From Haliotis asinina (Eukaryota > Mollusca > Gastropoda > Lepetellida > Haliotidae), in contig NC_090285.1 in NCBI RefSeq assembly GCF_037392515.1, positions 7,693,501 through 7,757,500 on the forward strand: a stretch of DNA of 64,000 nucleotides, written 5' to 3'. The notes under the pieces are model-generated. The model saw only the letters and a list, made by a program, of their open reading frames with translations, was not told the origin of the DNA and did not search any database. Both the position numbers and the translations under genes were made by a program. This document shows, piece by piece, positions 47,575-59,260 of the stretch (its first letter is position 1; every line of letters begins with the position of its first letter).

Positions 47575-48771
47575 AGTCCAGCGTTGGCGTCCCCCAGTGG
47601 GTCACCATTCTTCACGTTAGCGCTATTGATACTGTGACTAACTGCCACTGACGACCTGCAATAAACTGTGAACATCATGTGACAAGTTTATCATATAATG
47701 TTGTAGGACAGTTAGCAGTTTCACTCGGATTCAGCCGCATGAATCACCTGATCGTGCAGCAGGGTAAACTGTGAATATTATAAGGTTTTAGACAAATATG
47801 ACGTAATGCTGTGCTTTTGGTACCGATCACGCTCTTCCGCCTGGAAGAAGACCGGGACAAGAACCGGTCATTGGCTCACTACAACCTTTACTACTGACAC
47901 AGTATCAGAAAATATACTGAAGAGCAAAAGAAAAGCAATGAAATAAAATGTAATCTCATAAAAGTAAGTGTTCATGCTTTCAAAAAGTCAGGGTTGCGTT
48001 TCACTGGTGTTCAGTAAAATAACAGTCACTAAACACTGTATCAAACACTATCTGTAAACTGTTTAGGTTATTAAACACCGTTGAAAGATATGTTTTGGTA
48101 CAAGGTGTTCCCGAACAAGATGAGCATGTCATTTGATAGCTTCGAATACCGTTTTCAAGCATAAAAACATGCTTGAAATGTTGTCATCTCCAGATGCTAA
48201 CATCATTATCAAACATGTGGTAATGCTGGAGTGTAGTGTGCTGGCCCAAAGCGCCATGCCATGTTTTTTGTTTATTTGTGTTGTGTGTGCTTCTTAACGC
48301 CACATTCCCAAAGAACCCTGCTTCCGCTGACTGTAAATATATGAATTAAGGGACTTGGCAATCTAATTATATGATTTGCATCACGAGCATCGATCTACGA
48401 AATTGGTATACGACGGAACTCATCCACCCGATCCCGTTTGCCGCCCCTTACGACCGCTTTAAGTTGAAGAATACCGTTCTATCCCAGATCTTCTTCCAGA
48501 CAAATGATCACGAAGCTATGGATCAGCGCCAAGAAAAGAACAAAGCAATATAATATATTTGTCTATCACCTGATTAAGTTCACAGTTTAACCTGCTGCAC
48601 GATCATGTGATTCATGCGACTGAAGCCGCGTGAACTGCTAATTGTCCTATCAGACTTATATGGTAACATGATTTTTGTCAGTTTCTTACAGCTGGTATAC
48701 AGTAGTAGGCCAGTGTGACAATAGTGTTAATGGTGTCACGCTGACTCACTAGGGGACGCCAACGACTGACT
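47575..48771. mobile_element. foldback DNA element with about 200-bp terminal inverted repeats
   Basis: The left arm (47575-47776) and right arm (48579-48771) are inverted copies. The best-matching inner part reads GCAGCAGGGTAAACTGTGAA on the left and TTCACAGTTTAACCTGCTGC on the right. The outer ends are AGTCCAGCGTTGGCGTCCCC and, inverted, AGTCAGTCGTTGGCGTCCCC. TTGC flanks both ends (47571-47574 and 48772-48775), which looks like a 4-bp target-site duplication. The interior encodes no transposase, so this is a non-autonomous element. Its superfamily is unknown. A SINE family 2 copy is nested inside. Confidence 0.8.
48283..48520 (-). mobile_element. SINE family 2, nested in the foldback element
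   Basis: Reads on the plus strand CTTCTTAACGCCACATTCCC, TGTAAATATATGAATTAAGG, GAGCATCGATCTACGAAATT and CCACCCGATCCCGTTTGCCG, then CCTTACGACCGCTTT. It is diverged, so its insertion is not recent. Confidence 0.7.
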
Positions 48772-48929
48772 TTGCAAGTATGTGTAATCTTTACGGAGAC
48801 GTTAATTAATAACTGAGACGTTAAATATTCTCCAAAGACGACTCTATTTGGAGAGTTGCGTGACTAGAAGATCACCACCGAGTTTGGACATGGACACGGA
48901 CATCCATTGTCATGAAATGATCCTCATTA

Positions 48930-48933
<4 letters not shown>

Positions 48934-48969
<36 letters not shown>

Positions 48970-49002
48970 TGTGAGGGAGAGAGAGAGAAAGAGAGAGAGA
49001 GA
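48934..49002. repeat. GT repeat followed by GA repeat
   Basis: About 15 GT units, then GAGAGAGAGAAAGAGAGAGA. Confidence 0.93.
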
Positions 49003-49429
49003 GTCTGTAGGACTCTTCATTCAGTATTCAGTATTGGATTAAATTATTCATATGCATTAAAAAATAAGGATGTAAATATACAGTTGCTATTGGAAATGAA
49101 ATACAAACAAACGTATTTCTTTTCAAGAATGTGGCTAAACCTTCGATGTTTACAATTGTGCAAGACATGAGTTCGATTTTCGCTGTGTTGATAATGACGG
49201 AAACATTTTTATGGGTTTGACTTTCCTTAAGGGGACGACAAACAAGAATCTTCAATCGTTTATAGATAATTCAGAATGAGCACCGTATTTATGAAAGCAT
49301 TATCACTGATTTCTAATCGTAGTGATAATGGTATGTAAACATTTTTTTGTTTTATACATTGTTATTATCGTCAGATTCCCTTGTTGATGGGTGACTCATG
49401 GTGATGACTGAGTGACAGCTGTCTTACAC

Positions 49430-49645
49430 CACAGTCAGTAATATTCCGGCCATGTGGTACCGGCCATGTGGTGAAAAATCCAGTCTGGACCAGACAGTCC
49501 AGTGTTCAACAGCATAAGCAACGATCTGACCATCCGATCCCGTTAGTGGCCTCTTACGACAAGTATGGGTTACTGAAGATCAGTTCTAACCTGTATCTTC
49601 AATTGTCGAAAGGTGCTGATAACCACAGACCAGTCCCAGAGAAAC
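49430..49645 (-). mobile_element. SINE family 2
   Basis: On the plus strand it reads CAGTCAGTAATATTCCGGCC, ATGTGGTACCGGCCATGTGG (a small internal duplication), CAGTCTGGACCAGACAGTCC, ACCATCCGATCCCGTTAGTG, CTCTTACGACAAGTATGGGT and TACTGAAG. Confidence 0.82.
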
Positions 49646-50325
49646 TTTGAATAGATATGAAGCATATTTAGTTATGTTTATGTACCAATTGTATTAGATG
49701 ATATTAACGTTTCTGCCAATACAGTCTTCATTATGGAGTCTTAGAAGGGACTGTCGCGTTCTCGCATTGTCGCGTTGTCGCCCTCTCAAAAATGTGTCAA
49801 GCGAAAAAGAGGAAAATTTTGCAAAATTTTCCAACAAGGAACAGTGCGACAATGCAACAATGACCAAGATGCAAAGTACGTCATCCACCAGAGGTCTCTT
49901 TGCTTGGACGTATGCACGATTAACTTCTGGATCATTGTCTCTTGAAAACTTCACATCTTTAAAGTTTCACTGTATAAATATTCCTTAACTTATTTGACCT
50001 GCAACATCTGACCTAGGTTATCAAGGAATGTTGTCGTTGAAAAGTTGATGACATCGCAATGGCGCCCAGGTGAGTCGAGGTCACTAAGGCCAATCTGATT
50101 AACGTCAATGAACCCATCCTTAATGTCGCTTTGTGATTTATGTGCATCTATCTATAAATGTTATTGATATGGTGAATTTGAGAAACATTAGACGTGTATG
50201 GTGAATATCAAACATGCATTTTTTCTCAATTTCTGTTTGATTTGAGTTGATCTTTGACGAGCTGTAATGACAAGTAGTGATATTTAATATGGAGAGCGCA
50301 CAAAGCGGGCATTACCACAGCTCGT
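49646..50325. other. intergenic, no gene seen
   Basis: TGTCGCGTTCTCGCATTGTC-type words near 49751 form a tiny repeat. No gene supported. Confidence 0.45.
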
Positions 50326-50341
50326 TTAGACTGATGTTTGG

Positions 50342-50512
50342 CTTAACTTACAAATACATATCACATTTTCATTTTCCGACTGGCTTGTCCGAATGCATTG
50401 ATGGGTTGGCGAGGGCAATGTACGCCTCATTGGGGGTACCTTTATGAGCGCTGCCGGGTTTGCCGGCGTTAGTGTTGGGTAGGACCATTGCGTTCCCGCT
50501 GACCCCTCGGGC
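50342..50512 (-). other. possible exon or coding fragment, unrecognised
   Basis: The minus frame reads GPEGSAGTQWSYPTLTPAN, then PAALIKVPPMRRTLPSPTH, with GC-rich third positions against an AT-rich background. An AG lies just before it (AAAGGCAG) and a donor-like GTAAGT follows near 50350. No family is recognised. Confidence 0.2.
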
Positions 50513-50874
50513 CCTGCCTTTGTGTGGGGGTATGTGAACATGCAAAGACGATAGTGGGGGTATTTAGACCGACGAGTGACCTTCGTTCAGCACGGGTTCT
50601 GCATTGTGAAAGAATTTCCGAAACGTCGATAAATCTTTCATCGTTTACAGCTTCAAAGTCAGAGTGTTGGGGTATTCCTTATCATCTTCCTTGGTATATC
50701 CATTTCTTTTCATATCATTCTTGCTAATTCGGTAATGCTATTGTTTTGCGGGGTTGTTGCACTTGAAAAAGAATATTACAGAAAGTGTTGTAATGATCCC
50801 GGGGGAAAACACACCCTGCAGAAATTCTGCAATGCTTAATTCAAGATTTCCGAACTATCCGAGTAAATTGGATT

Positions 50875-50912
50875 TGGGTACAGTTTTGGGTACAGTTTTG
50901 GGTACAGTTTTA
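50875..50912. repeat. 12-bp tandem repeat, three copies
   Basis: GGGTACAGTTTT three times in perfect tandem. Confidence 0.9.
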
Positions 50913-51013
50913 TGGTTTCGAGGCATGGCGGATGAGTTTGAATGTGACACGTCTCCGATTCGTGATGTGGATGGTTTCGGGGTAAGTGTATTTGGGTTGT
51001 GGGGTAAGGGGTC

Positions 51014-51048
51014 TGCGTATGCGTCTGCGTATGCGTATGCGTATGCGG
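51014..51048. repeat. 6-bp GCGTAT/TCTGCG repeat
   Basis: TCTGCGTATGCG units. Together with the 12-bp repeat at 50875 it keeps a 133-codon frame open (50754-51155), but that frame has no recognised product. Confidence 0.85.
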
Positions 51049-51287
51049 CCATGGGGTCTGTTCCAGGCCGAACGTTTACAACGTTGGAAAGTTATATAAT
51101 ACACCATGCAGATATTCTGCCATACCATGGCAGAGTAACTGTAGTAATTATATAACAAACATATTGTTCTTAACGCCTTCAACGTAATATGTCATAAAAC
51201 AGTAGTATTAAACAGTGTGATATATTCCTCAGGAACTACGCATACAATATGTACCCATGGAAACTTAGCTTTTGACTTACAGTTTAG

Positions 51288-51494
51288 TGGATTGTTATAT
51301 CAAGGGGTCCGTACGAAAAGGTGTGCAAACTAACTCGGGATAGCCTCCTTTATGAAGCATTGACCCGTCAGACAGCATATCATGATCACATGGGCTTTGA
51401 TATTTTCTACTTGCGTGAAAAACATGCAGTATGTTCCCATGGTGTAGCCTCACAGTTTGCTGGAGACGTGTTGTATTCTACAAACACAGTAAGT
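51288..51494 (+). other. coding-like fragment, unrecognised
   Basis: The plus frame reads RGPYEKVCKLTRDSLLYEAL, then TRQTAYHDHMGFDIFYLREK and HAVCSHGVASQFAGDVLYST, up to a donor-like ACA|GTAAGT at about 51488-51494. Its composition looks like a folded protein, but a TAG at 51285 follows the only good acceptor (ending 51282), so no complete exon can be drawn. It may be a decayed mobile-element or gene fragment. Confidence 0.22.
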
Positions 51495-51776
51495 TGCACG
51501 GACCCAGCACTCATGGTATAACTGAATTTGAATATATAAGTTTTCTTTAAAATGTCATTTTGTTCTCGGGTAAATCAACAGTATTTATTGCCTCACCATT
51601 CTCCATTCCAGGCCCATCACCAACCCCTAGAACAGTAAGAACCTTCTGACAGCTTACTGAGAGGTCAAACAAATGAAAATATTCCCTTGAAAACTGAATT
51701 TTAACAAGACAATCATTACTGAAAAGTTACTTGAAAAATCCCCACACAGCTGTAAACACAAGGTGGAAAACACAAC

Positions 51777-51936
51777 GTGAGTGAGTGAGTTTAAATCGCT
51801 TTTAGCAACATTCCTGCAATATCGCGGAGTAGGACACAAGAAATGGGCGGCACACATTGTACGCATGTGGGAAATCGAACGGGGGTCTTCGGCTTGAAGA
51901 GCGAACGCTTGACAACTAGGGTAACCCGTCGCCCCG
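51777..51936 (-). mobile_element. SINE family 1, near full length
   Basis: On the plus strand it reads GTGAGTGAGTGAGTTTAAAT, AGCAACATTCCTGCAATATC, ACACATTGTACGCATGTGGG, AAATCGAACGGGGGTCTTCG and GACAACTAGGGTAACCCGTC. That is tail, body, B box and A box in order. Confidence 0.88.
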
Positions 51937-54900
51937 AAAAACAATGATATTTGTATCAATCACATCACCGTCAAATATTTATTCACTATGTGACATCGTT
52001 GTGATATCGAAACATTGTCAAACAATGAAATTACAAGACTCTATGGCCAAATAGAATAATACCGTCAGTATTTTAATCTGATAATTACCTTATTATATTG
52101 ACCGTATCATATTTATTGGTCACGTCGAGTCTTCGCTGATTTCAATTCTTTCGCTTGAAAGACCGTCCAAGATTCTAAATCAGTGCTCATCTCCTTGACC
52201 CAGATAGGCTAATTTACATAGCTCATGACAGCTCATCGGTGTCTGGCAGGGGGAGGGATTTCGGTGGGTCGACAACAACGACAGATTGCGTTATTGTAGC
52301 GCGACTCATACACTCGTCTCAGTGACGGAATTACTGTCACCATCTGTTGGTGCTGAGGGTGGATCTTCTCGCCCATCTGTTGACGGTGTGTGGAAGTAGG
52401 GCAGGCTGTCTGAAGCTGGGGAAAAGCGGACAAGTCGAACAAAGTGCATACAACCTCTAGTTTGCCGAGACTGGGGAAGAGTGGATATTGAACTTATGTG
52501 AAATCACAGCATGGCTGGCAATGGGATACCGCCTCTTATGTGTGATTTGTTAAATATCCAGAAGCATTGAAAACCTCCACATACCATCGTAACCCATTTC
52601 GTAAATTAAAGGCCTCAAAACCCTTTCCGAAATTTTAATACAAATTCTGTACAAAACCTTGATCATACAGCTTATCATTAAGTCATGTAACTTTATGTCT
52701 CTGAAAATGAAATGCTTCGAGATGTTGGCTTTACATCAATGATGTAAATTCAGTAAAATACTAGAGTCTGTATTTTACTGAGAAAGTGCAGTCCAAATAT
52801 ACCATGTCAAATTACCAGATGTTAAATTTGTTAAGCTCAGTGAACATTTTAAACGAGTACAAGATGAAATGGGTTTTTTTCGTTTGCACTTCAACACCTA
52901 AAATGTATTTTCGATTTCCCTGCGCTGCATTTTCCTGAATAGGAGCGACAAACCCCTTTCCGTTAGGTATTCTCAACTGGGAGTCAGTTGTACAATTCTG
53001 ACCATGTCATGAGAAGGCCTATCTGTTTGTGTGACGCAGAAATTAAGCAATAAGACATCAAAACAGGACGAGGGCATTAGACATCATTATTGTCACCGGT
53101 TTTATGTCCTAAGGGTTCAACAAAAATACTTAAAGATGGGATTTGAGGATAAAAGTTTAACGACAACAACCATAACAATTAAATCTGATCATTTGACAGT
53201 GCTAATTCAAGTGGTACGATTTTCTTCAAGACTGAATTTTAAATAATCTCGGATCGAAATAATATCCCAGTTTCACACTGAAATCCAACTGTCCAGACCT
53301 AAACGGGACACGGATATCAGACCGCGGATCTTAAATTTGCTTTTACATTACGATTAAACAGTTTACATTTGCGACTTTGTGGGTCAACTTCAAAGTGTCA
53401 ACAAACTGCAATATAGAAAACAAATAGTTTCATCCAAGACTTCCAAACAGAAGTGATTTTCGCTTAAAAGTTCATGATGCCATGTTGTTTTAAAATCGAT
53501 AAAAGAAGTCTGTGCCGAAAAGTGGTCTGAGTTGTACGACTGTCGTAATTCAGAGAATGACCGTAACGACAATGGTTTTCAATTTGGGGTATAAGATTGT
53601 AAAATGTTAACTGAACTGGTTGTAAACGACATTTGACCTCGTACGAGAGCGTTGAGGTAACTAGGTCATCTAAATTTGGTTAGCATACCACTCGATATTA
53701 TAATAAAAGCGTTTTGGTTACCACATATATCACTCCGTCAGAATTCAGAATACATTATATAATTACTTTTATCATATTTCTTTTTAAAAAAATATCGGTA
53801 TGATTCTTTAAAAGAAAGTCATTTTACGGCAACAGAAAGTATAGACATTAACATTTAAGAACACAAATTGTAAACGTTTTTAACATTTACTTGGATGAAA
53901 AGAAATCGCTCGATCACTGCTCACTTAATATACACGGTTAGTAAATAATCATCTATTGTGTTTTTAAGCCATCATCATATACACTAGTAATCTGAAATAA
54001 TATTTATAATATTCAGAATTACTAACTGAAAATAATTAAAAAAATATGAATTCAAGGTAAGACCTTGGAAGATATCTTGCAAATTCTTTTATATTCAACT
54101 GCTGTATTTTCAACCAACACATTTCCATGTTATTCGGCCGACTGAGCACAGCGCTGTGAAACACAAACCAATGTGGATGACCTCAGAATCGTGAAATCAT
54201 ACGCTTCCTGAACAAGCCCGCTTTCACTAGACTGTCTAATGTTTTACCCCAATTCATATTCATAATAATCAGCAGCGCCCGTTAGCCTCCTGTTCAGGTC
54301 AACAAAAATTTTCTTCTTTCACAACTGAGCTACTATACGTGGCCTTGGTATAGTTGTATTAACTGTTATGAACGTCACCTGTTACTTTAACGCCGTCTCA
54401 TGCAAAACGACCAGCACAATAAAATCTTTACATCCAACAAACACTGGCACCTGTACCTGTTTCGTTTCTATTATGAGAGTTTTAATAATTTATTTCAAAA
54501 CTGAATGAAAAAGCGCATTTGCACGGAATGTGCTCTAAGGGACATAGCCACACATAGTTAAGGCGCCGAAGACGCTGAAATATTTCTGTATCGAGTATTT
54601 TGTGTTCGATGGAGGACATCCCATGCACTATTTTCATGGATAAATTATAAAGCGTTCGAAGTGTTTATGATGCATATGAGATATTAAAAATATTATAACT
54701 AATTTTATAACCCGGGAGAGATAATGTATACTTTTATATAACTGGTTGAAAGGGGGTTGAAAGAGATACGAGAATACATGTCAGTACTAGTGTCCCCATA
54801 TCCTTTTCCAGGTTTATTTGCATGTTTTCTATTACAGTGTGGATCAAATCCTGGGAATAAATAAAGTAACACGTCCTTTTCCCTCAGTCTATATATAAAG

Positions 54901-55257
54901 CAGAGAGAGTTGTTTTTTTAGCAAAGTGATACCTGTCCATCAAACGACACATCTTACACAAGATACGGTGCTTGAGACTTCCATCAAAATATATCTAAGA
55001 TTTGTTGTTTCCAAAGGTTCTCACGGACAGATAACACCCCTGAGACAAACTCCTCATAATTATATGTTCTGTTTCGAGTATTAGGTAATTTGACCCCAAG
55101 AGTAATTTTTCAACATTCTGCCTGTATTAGGTTTTCGAAATCATTGCCGACAAAGCTCTGTTAGTATCTCGACCATCAACGGCAAAGATACCTCCCGATG
55201 AAGTCCATTGAGAAAATTGCTTCAGAGATGTATGAACATATACTAGTAACCACTCTT
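51937..55257. other. intergenic, no gene seen
   Basis: About 3.3 kb, AT-rich. No exon, repeat array or SINE recognised. Confidence 0.5.
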
Positions 55258-55261
55258 CACC

Positions 55262-55608
55262 ATCCGTGAAGGTTCGGGTTGTGAAGACTCGGGTTAGACT
55301 TCGTCTTCAGCAACCCATGCTTGTCGCAACAGGCGACTAACGGCACCGGGTGGTCAGGTTCGCTGACTTGGTTGACACACGCTGTAGAATCCCAGTTGTT
55401 TAGATCGATGCTCGTACCGTTTTATAAAGTATCTGGATTGGCTGCTGTTTACAGAAACTGTTTCTTGAAAATAACCTCTTCCGATACATTAGAATCATAA
55501 AACGCCAGCAATTTGTAAGTAACGAACATTGCAATCTATCCTTTCTAGCACCGCCGCCATGTAGCTGGAATATTGCTGAATGCGACGTAAAACTAAACTC
55601 ACTCACTT
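55262..55608 (+). mobile_element. SINE family 2, split by an insertion of about 90 bp
   Basis: The head and body run from 55262 (ATCCGTGAAGGTTCGGGTTG) through CAGCAACCCATGCTTGTCGC and GGTGGTCAGGTTCGCTGACT to TGCTGTTTACAGA near 55457. The tail resumes at about 55548 (CCGCCGCCATGTAGCTGGAA) and ends TAAAACTAAACTCACTCAC. The intervening 90 bp are unrelated to the family. Confidence 0.85.
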
Positions 55609-57355
55609 TCTAGCATTCTAGCCACAAGACCACACATGTCAACTAAACAACTGAACAAGGGAATACAACAGACTCATTTGAACTAGCAGATTTAACAACA
55701 CAGTGTAACAGATTACTCTCAGCAATCACGTTTACTTCAACACGAGCCATTAAACACAGTTCCATATCTAAATTATACTTTCCCAATTTCACTTGGATAA
55801 TCTCACTGCAATGTCACTGCAAAAATATGTTTATCAGTTTAGTGTCCATGGAAAGTTGGAAATGACGGTGTCAAATGTAAGGCAGCTTCAAGTCATTCAA
55901 AAGGGCGCTATCATCATGTCATTGGTCTGGTGCAATCATTCTTTCCAAGTACATGATGTATCATGAGGGAAACAATTGTATACCTCCAACTGCGTATGAA
56001 ATATGCAATATATTGTACAAGACAACTCGATTTGATGGAGGCTGCTCCGAAATAGTAAACATGCCTGTACACGGGGACATCCAGCAACATCTTGTTTAGC
56101 TGTAGTCGTTGAACCTGCTAAATATGAATTTCACAATTTATTTCTCAAACCAACATGTTTAACATCGGAAGATACACTTACCGTTATCAATGGGGAACAT
56201 ATAAATTAAGAGGTAATAAAAATGCATTGTGAAAATCATTTCTTTGAAGATAGAAGTTGCATTTTAATGAGGTGGCACAGTTTCCATGAACCTTGAATCC
56301 GGGAAATGGCCCATTTTCAAAGCAGCACTATTCCCACGGCTGAAGTTTTTAGGCTTGCTGTCAAAGAGTACAGGAATTACCAAGGTTACGTTTATCAGTG
56401 ACCCCTCCCCCTCAACCTAGGGGTGAAGCGGTGTGAGTGGGACAAGATACACCTTATATTTGTGGGTGTGGCGGGGTATTAAACAAACCTGTGTCGTGGC
56501 ACCCTTGTAGGAAACGCACACTGCAGGTTACCGGGAAAAGACCTGTTCAATAAAAGAAATGTCTAAATCACTTCTTTGAGCATATTACCTTCAATCTACC
56601 GGATTTCCTGCCTGAAATAGATACCCAACGGCAATAACAGATATAATTATGGTTACCTTTCCCATATTTGTTATAATACAGCAATTTTGTTTGATTCTGA
56701 CTATTAAAGCTTTGTAGAGCCTACAGTTAGATGCGCTAGCGAGGCCTTGACAAGTGTCACTGTGTTGCTTCAATACGGACGGCAATGGGACATATATCCG
56801 TCCGTTTGTCGTCCACTCACGGGCTGGTAGCTTCAGACTACAGATGCACAGGAATATGACGAGTCTTTTAGTGTTTAACAATAATCAGCATCCGTTCTGA
56901 CGGGCTTTCAGAAAGACAAGTGGATGAGCTTGACTGAATGTGCATGGACGCTGATGCAAAGCGGAGAAGAGGAGGGGAGAGAGTAACGCCATGACACGCT
57001 TGCCTGACCCTGAGTAAAGGAATGGAGAAGCTGAAACACTGGGGCTTATTTCTTCAACACAACCACATGATATATGACATTTTAATGGTCGGGGTAAAGG
57101 TGAGCTTAGCGGACAAACTAACGCCGTCCATTAATTGCATTTAGAGAGATCGTGCAGGAATAGCGACATTGACCTGAACATGGTCCAGTGTGCAGGCATT
57201 TAAATGTCTGTGAAATCGCTGACTTCATGGAAATTGCCATAATTGAAGTAGGTTGACTGATGATAAGTTGGGATCAGCCATTACGTTTATAGCCGAAAGG
57301 AACTACCGGACACATCCCTGTGATATCCGGGCACTTTGAGCTCAAGACCAGACAA
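55609..57355. other. intergenic, no gene seen
   Basis: No feature supported. Confidence 0.5.
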
Positions 57356-57430
57356 TGGCGTCTTGGAAAAACTCCGTGACCACTGATCTGATTGTCCAGA
57401 CAATAATTGCACGTGCTGTCCGTATTCAAA

Positions 57431-57658
57431 ATGTCACGTGCTTACTGGCGCATGCTCAGTCGTGCCTCAGACATTGTGGTCGGAACTGTTGGAAGGGATG
57501 GTAGCAGGGGACTGGGAGATGGTGTCGGGCCGTGTCATCCGCCTGACTGGGTGATGCCTGTCGAGGATGCCCTCCCCACCGAATCCCCCGTCCATGGAGC
57601 AAAGGATAGATTTCAAGGCGAGATAATAGCGTGTCTAGAAGACGTGCTTTCACACTAA
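57431..57658 (+). other. 75-codon open frame, unrecognised
   Basis: ATG to TAA encodes MSRAYWRMLSRASDIVVGTV, continuing to a C-terminal CLEDVLSH. Codon third positions are moderately GC-rich and the composition is protein-like. A second ATG frame (MASWKNSVTTDLIVQTIIAR, 57356-57505) overlaps it in another phase, so at most one can be real. No promoter, poly(A) signal or family is recognised. Confidence 0.2.
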
Positions 57659-58860
57659 AGAGTAATTACTGGTATTACTTGAAAGACAGAAAACCTAATA
57701 TGCTCGCAATTATAAGGTTTTCCCTTGGATACGGTGCCGTGGAAAGCGTGTGATTCTAGGGTTGGGGAAGGCATGAAGTTTTTCCCCCCATCTTATATCT
57801 TCACAAGCGTCATACATGGACAACACAATGGGGGGTTATTTTCCATATGTGCTAGAATTCCAAGTGTCGGTGATCGAGTGTCGTTAAATGACACACATGG
57901 ATGTAATGACAATAATCAGCCCCGTAATGCTACAATCAAATCTCATACTGACGTTTTATTGACCTCACTAAAGACGTAACTCTAGATACGAGTATCATTT
58001 TCGTGTCATCAATCTAACACATCGGGTCATACGACAGCATTTAAACTCGATCTTGACTGAATTCGTTCTATGTTGCTCAACTGTGGCATGTCAACCGTTA
58101 GACTGCAGATGACCCCGAGGTCATAGAACGAGACACTGTCACCAGATTTTCCATACACTTCACCCATTTCCAGTTCCGACATGCAGAGACTTTACCTGAA
58201 CTGCCTACAAACCTCTGCCACACGTTTTGAAAGTAGATGCGGACAGTAAATACAAGATGTCGTCTGGTACACAGGTAATGTCGTCTGCTTCGCCGGTAAT
58301 GTCGTCTGCTGCCTAGTCGCGTGCTCTGTAAGAACAAATTACACATCCTTTGGTTAAATTTTCTACCCACTATTAACTATGCATGGCGAGGTATTACCGG
58401 CCTGGGTTGTGTTACGAGAGATCTTTACGGAAATAGATTCTTTTAATGTTGTTGTATCTTGTAATGGTAGGGATTTGAAGAGGTCACCGTGGAGTCATCT
58501 AGAACACGACATTTTGGTTTTACACGCGAGAAGATCGTGCATGTGGATGTACAATTACTTCCTAAGTATTTCATTTTTTCTCATGGTATCATTAAATTAA
58601 AGGTTCAGTACATCTGTTGTAGGTAGAGGCCTATTTGTGTCTATCTAACAATTTCCAATTTCACGCCACGGTCTTTAAGGCATTTCGAAATATGCTGAAC
58701 GTTTATAGCGCCGACTCCCCACCTTTGACACATGCACAGAGACATACTTGACGCGTTCACCAACGACATAGTCAAATTATCACCTGAAATACCTCTATAC
58801 TGACCCTGGTGACTCTCGTCCTTATCCAATTGCAAGCCACCCGCACCCAAGACCCGTATT
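57659..58860. other. intergenic, no gene seen
   Basis: Short frames only. No exon recognised. Confidence 0.5.
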
Positions 58861-59260
58861 CCACAGCTTCCGTTATCCCAACCACAGCCTCTCCGGTGAC
58901 TCTCATCTTTTCCCCTCCCCAACCCCATCATCACCCCCCCCCCCCCCCATCGTCCTTACCCACGACAAACACCATATCCCTACCCCCGACAGCATCCATG
59001 GCACCTAACCCCCGTAGGCAGCCTTGGCACTAGCCCTTCGTTCCACGCCTCGCTTGCGTCAATAACACCTCCCTATCACCCTACCCCCCAATCCCACCCC
59101 CACCCCAACGTCTTGTCCTTAGCCGTGACACTCACAACATCCCCACCTCAGACATGACACTAAACCCTCATCACTCGCCTGCATCTATGACGGTCACCCC
59201 TTGGTCCCCACCCCTTTATTCCTGACTGCACCTCTCACCCTCATGGCTTCGTCCGTCTAA
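58861..59260. repeat. C-rich low-complexity tract
   Basis: The plus strand is dominated by CACCCC, CCCCA and CTCACCC words and includes a 15-base C run at 58934-58948. It is the strand-mirror of the G-rich tract at 25.5-26.2 kb but shows no clear repeat unit. Confidence 0.6.

Noticed and set aside
50754..51155. 133-codon frame containing LGTVLGTVLGTVL and AYASAYAYAYA
   Set aside because: The regular parts come from 12-bp and 6-bp tandem repeats, and the rest has no recognised domain.
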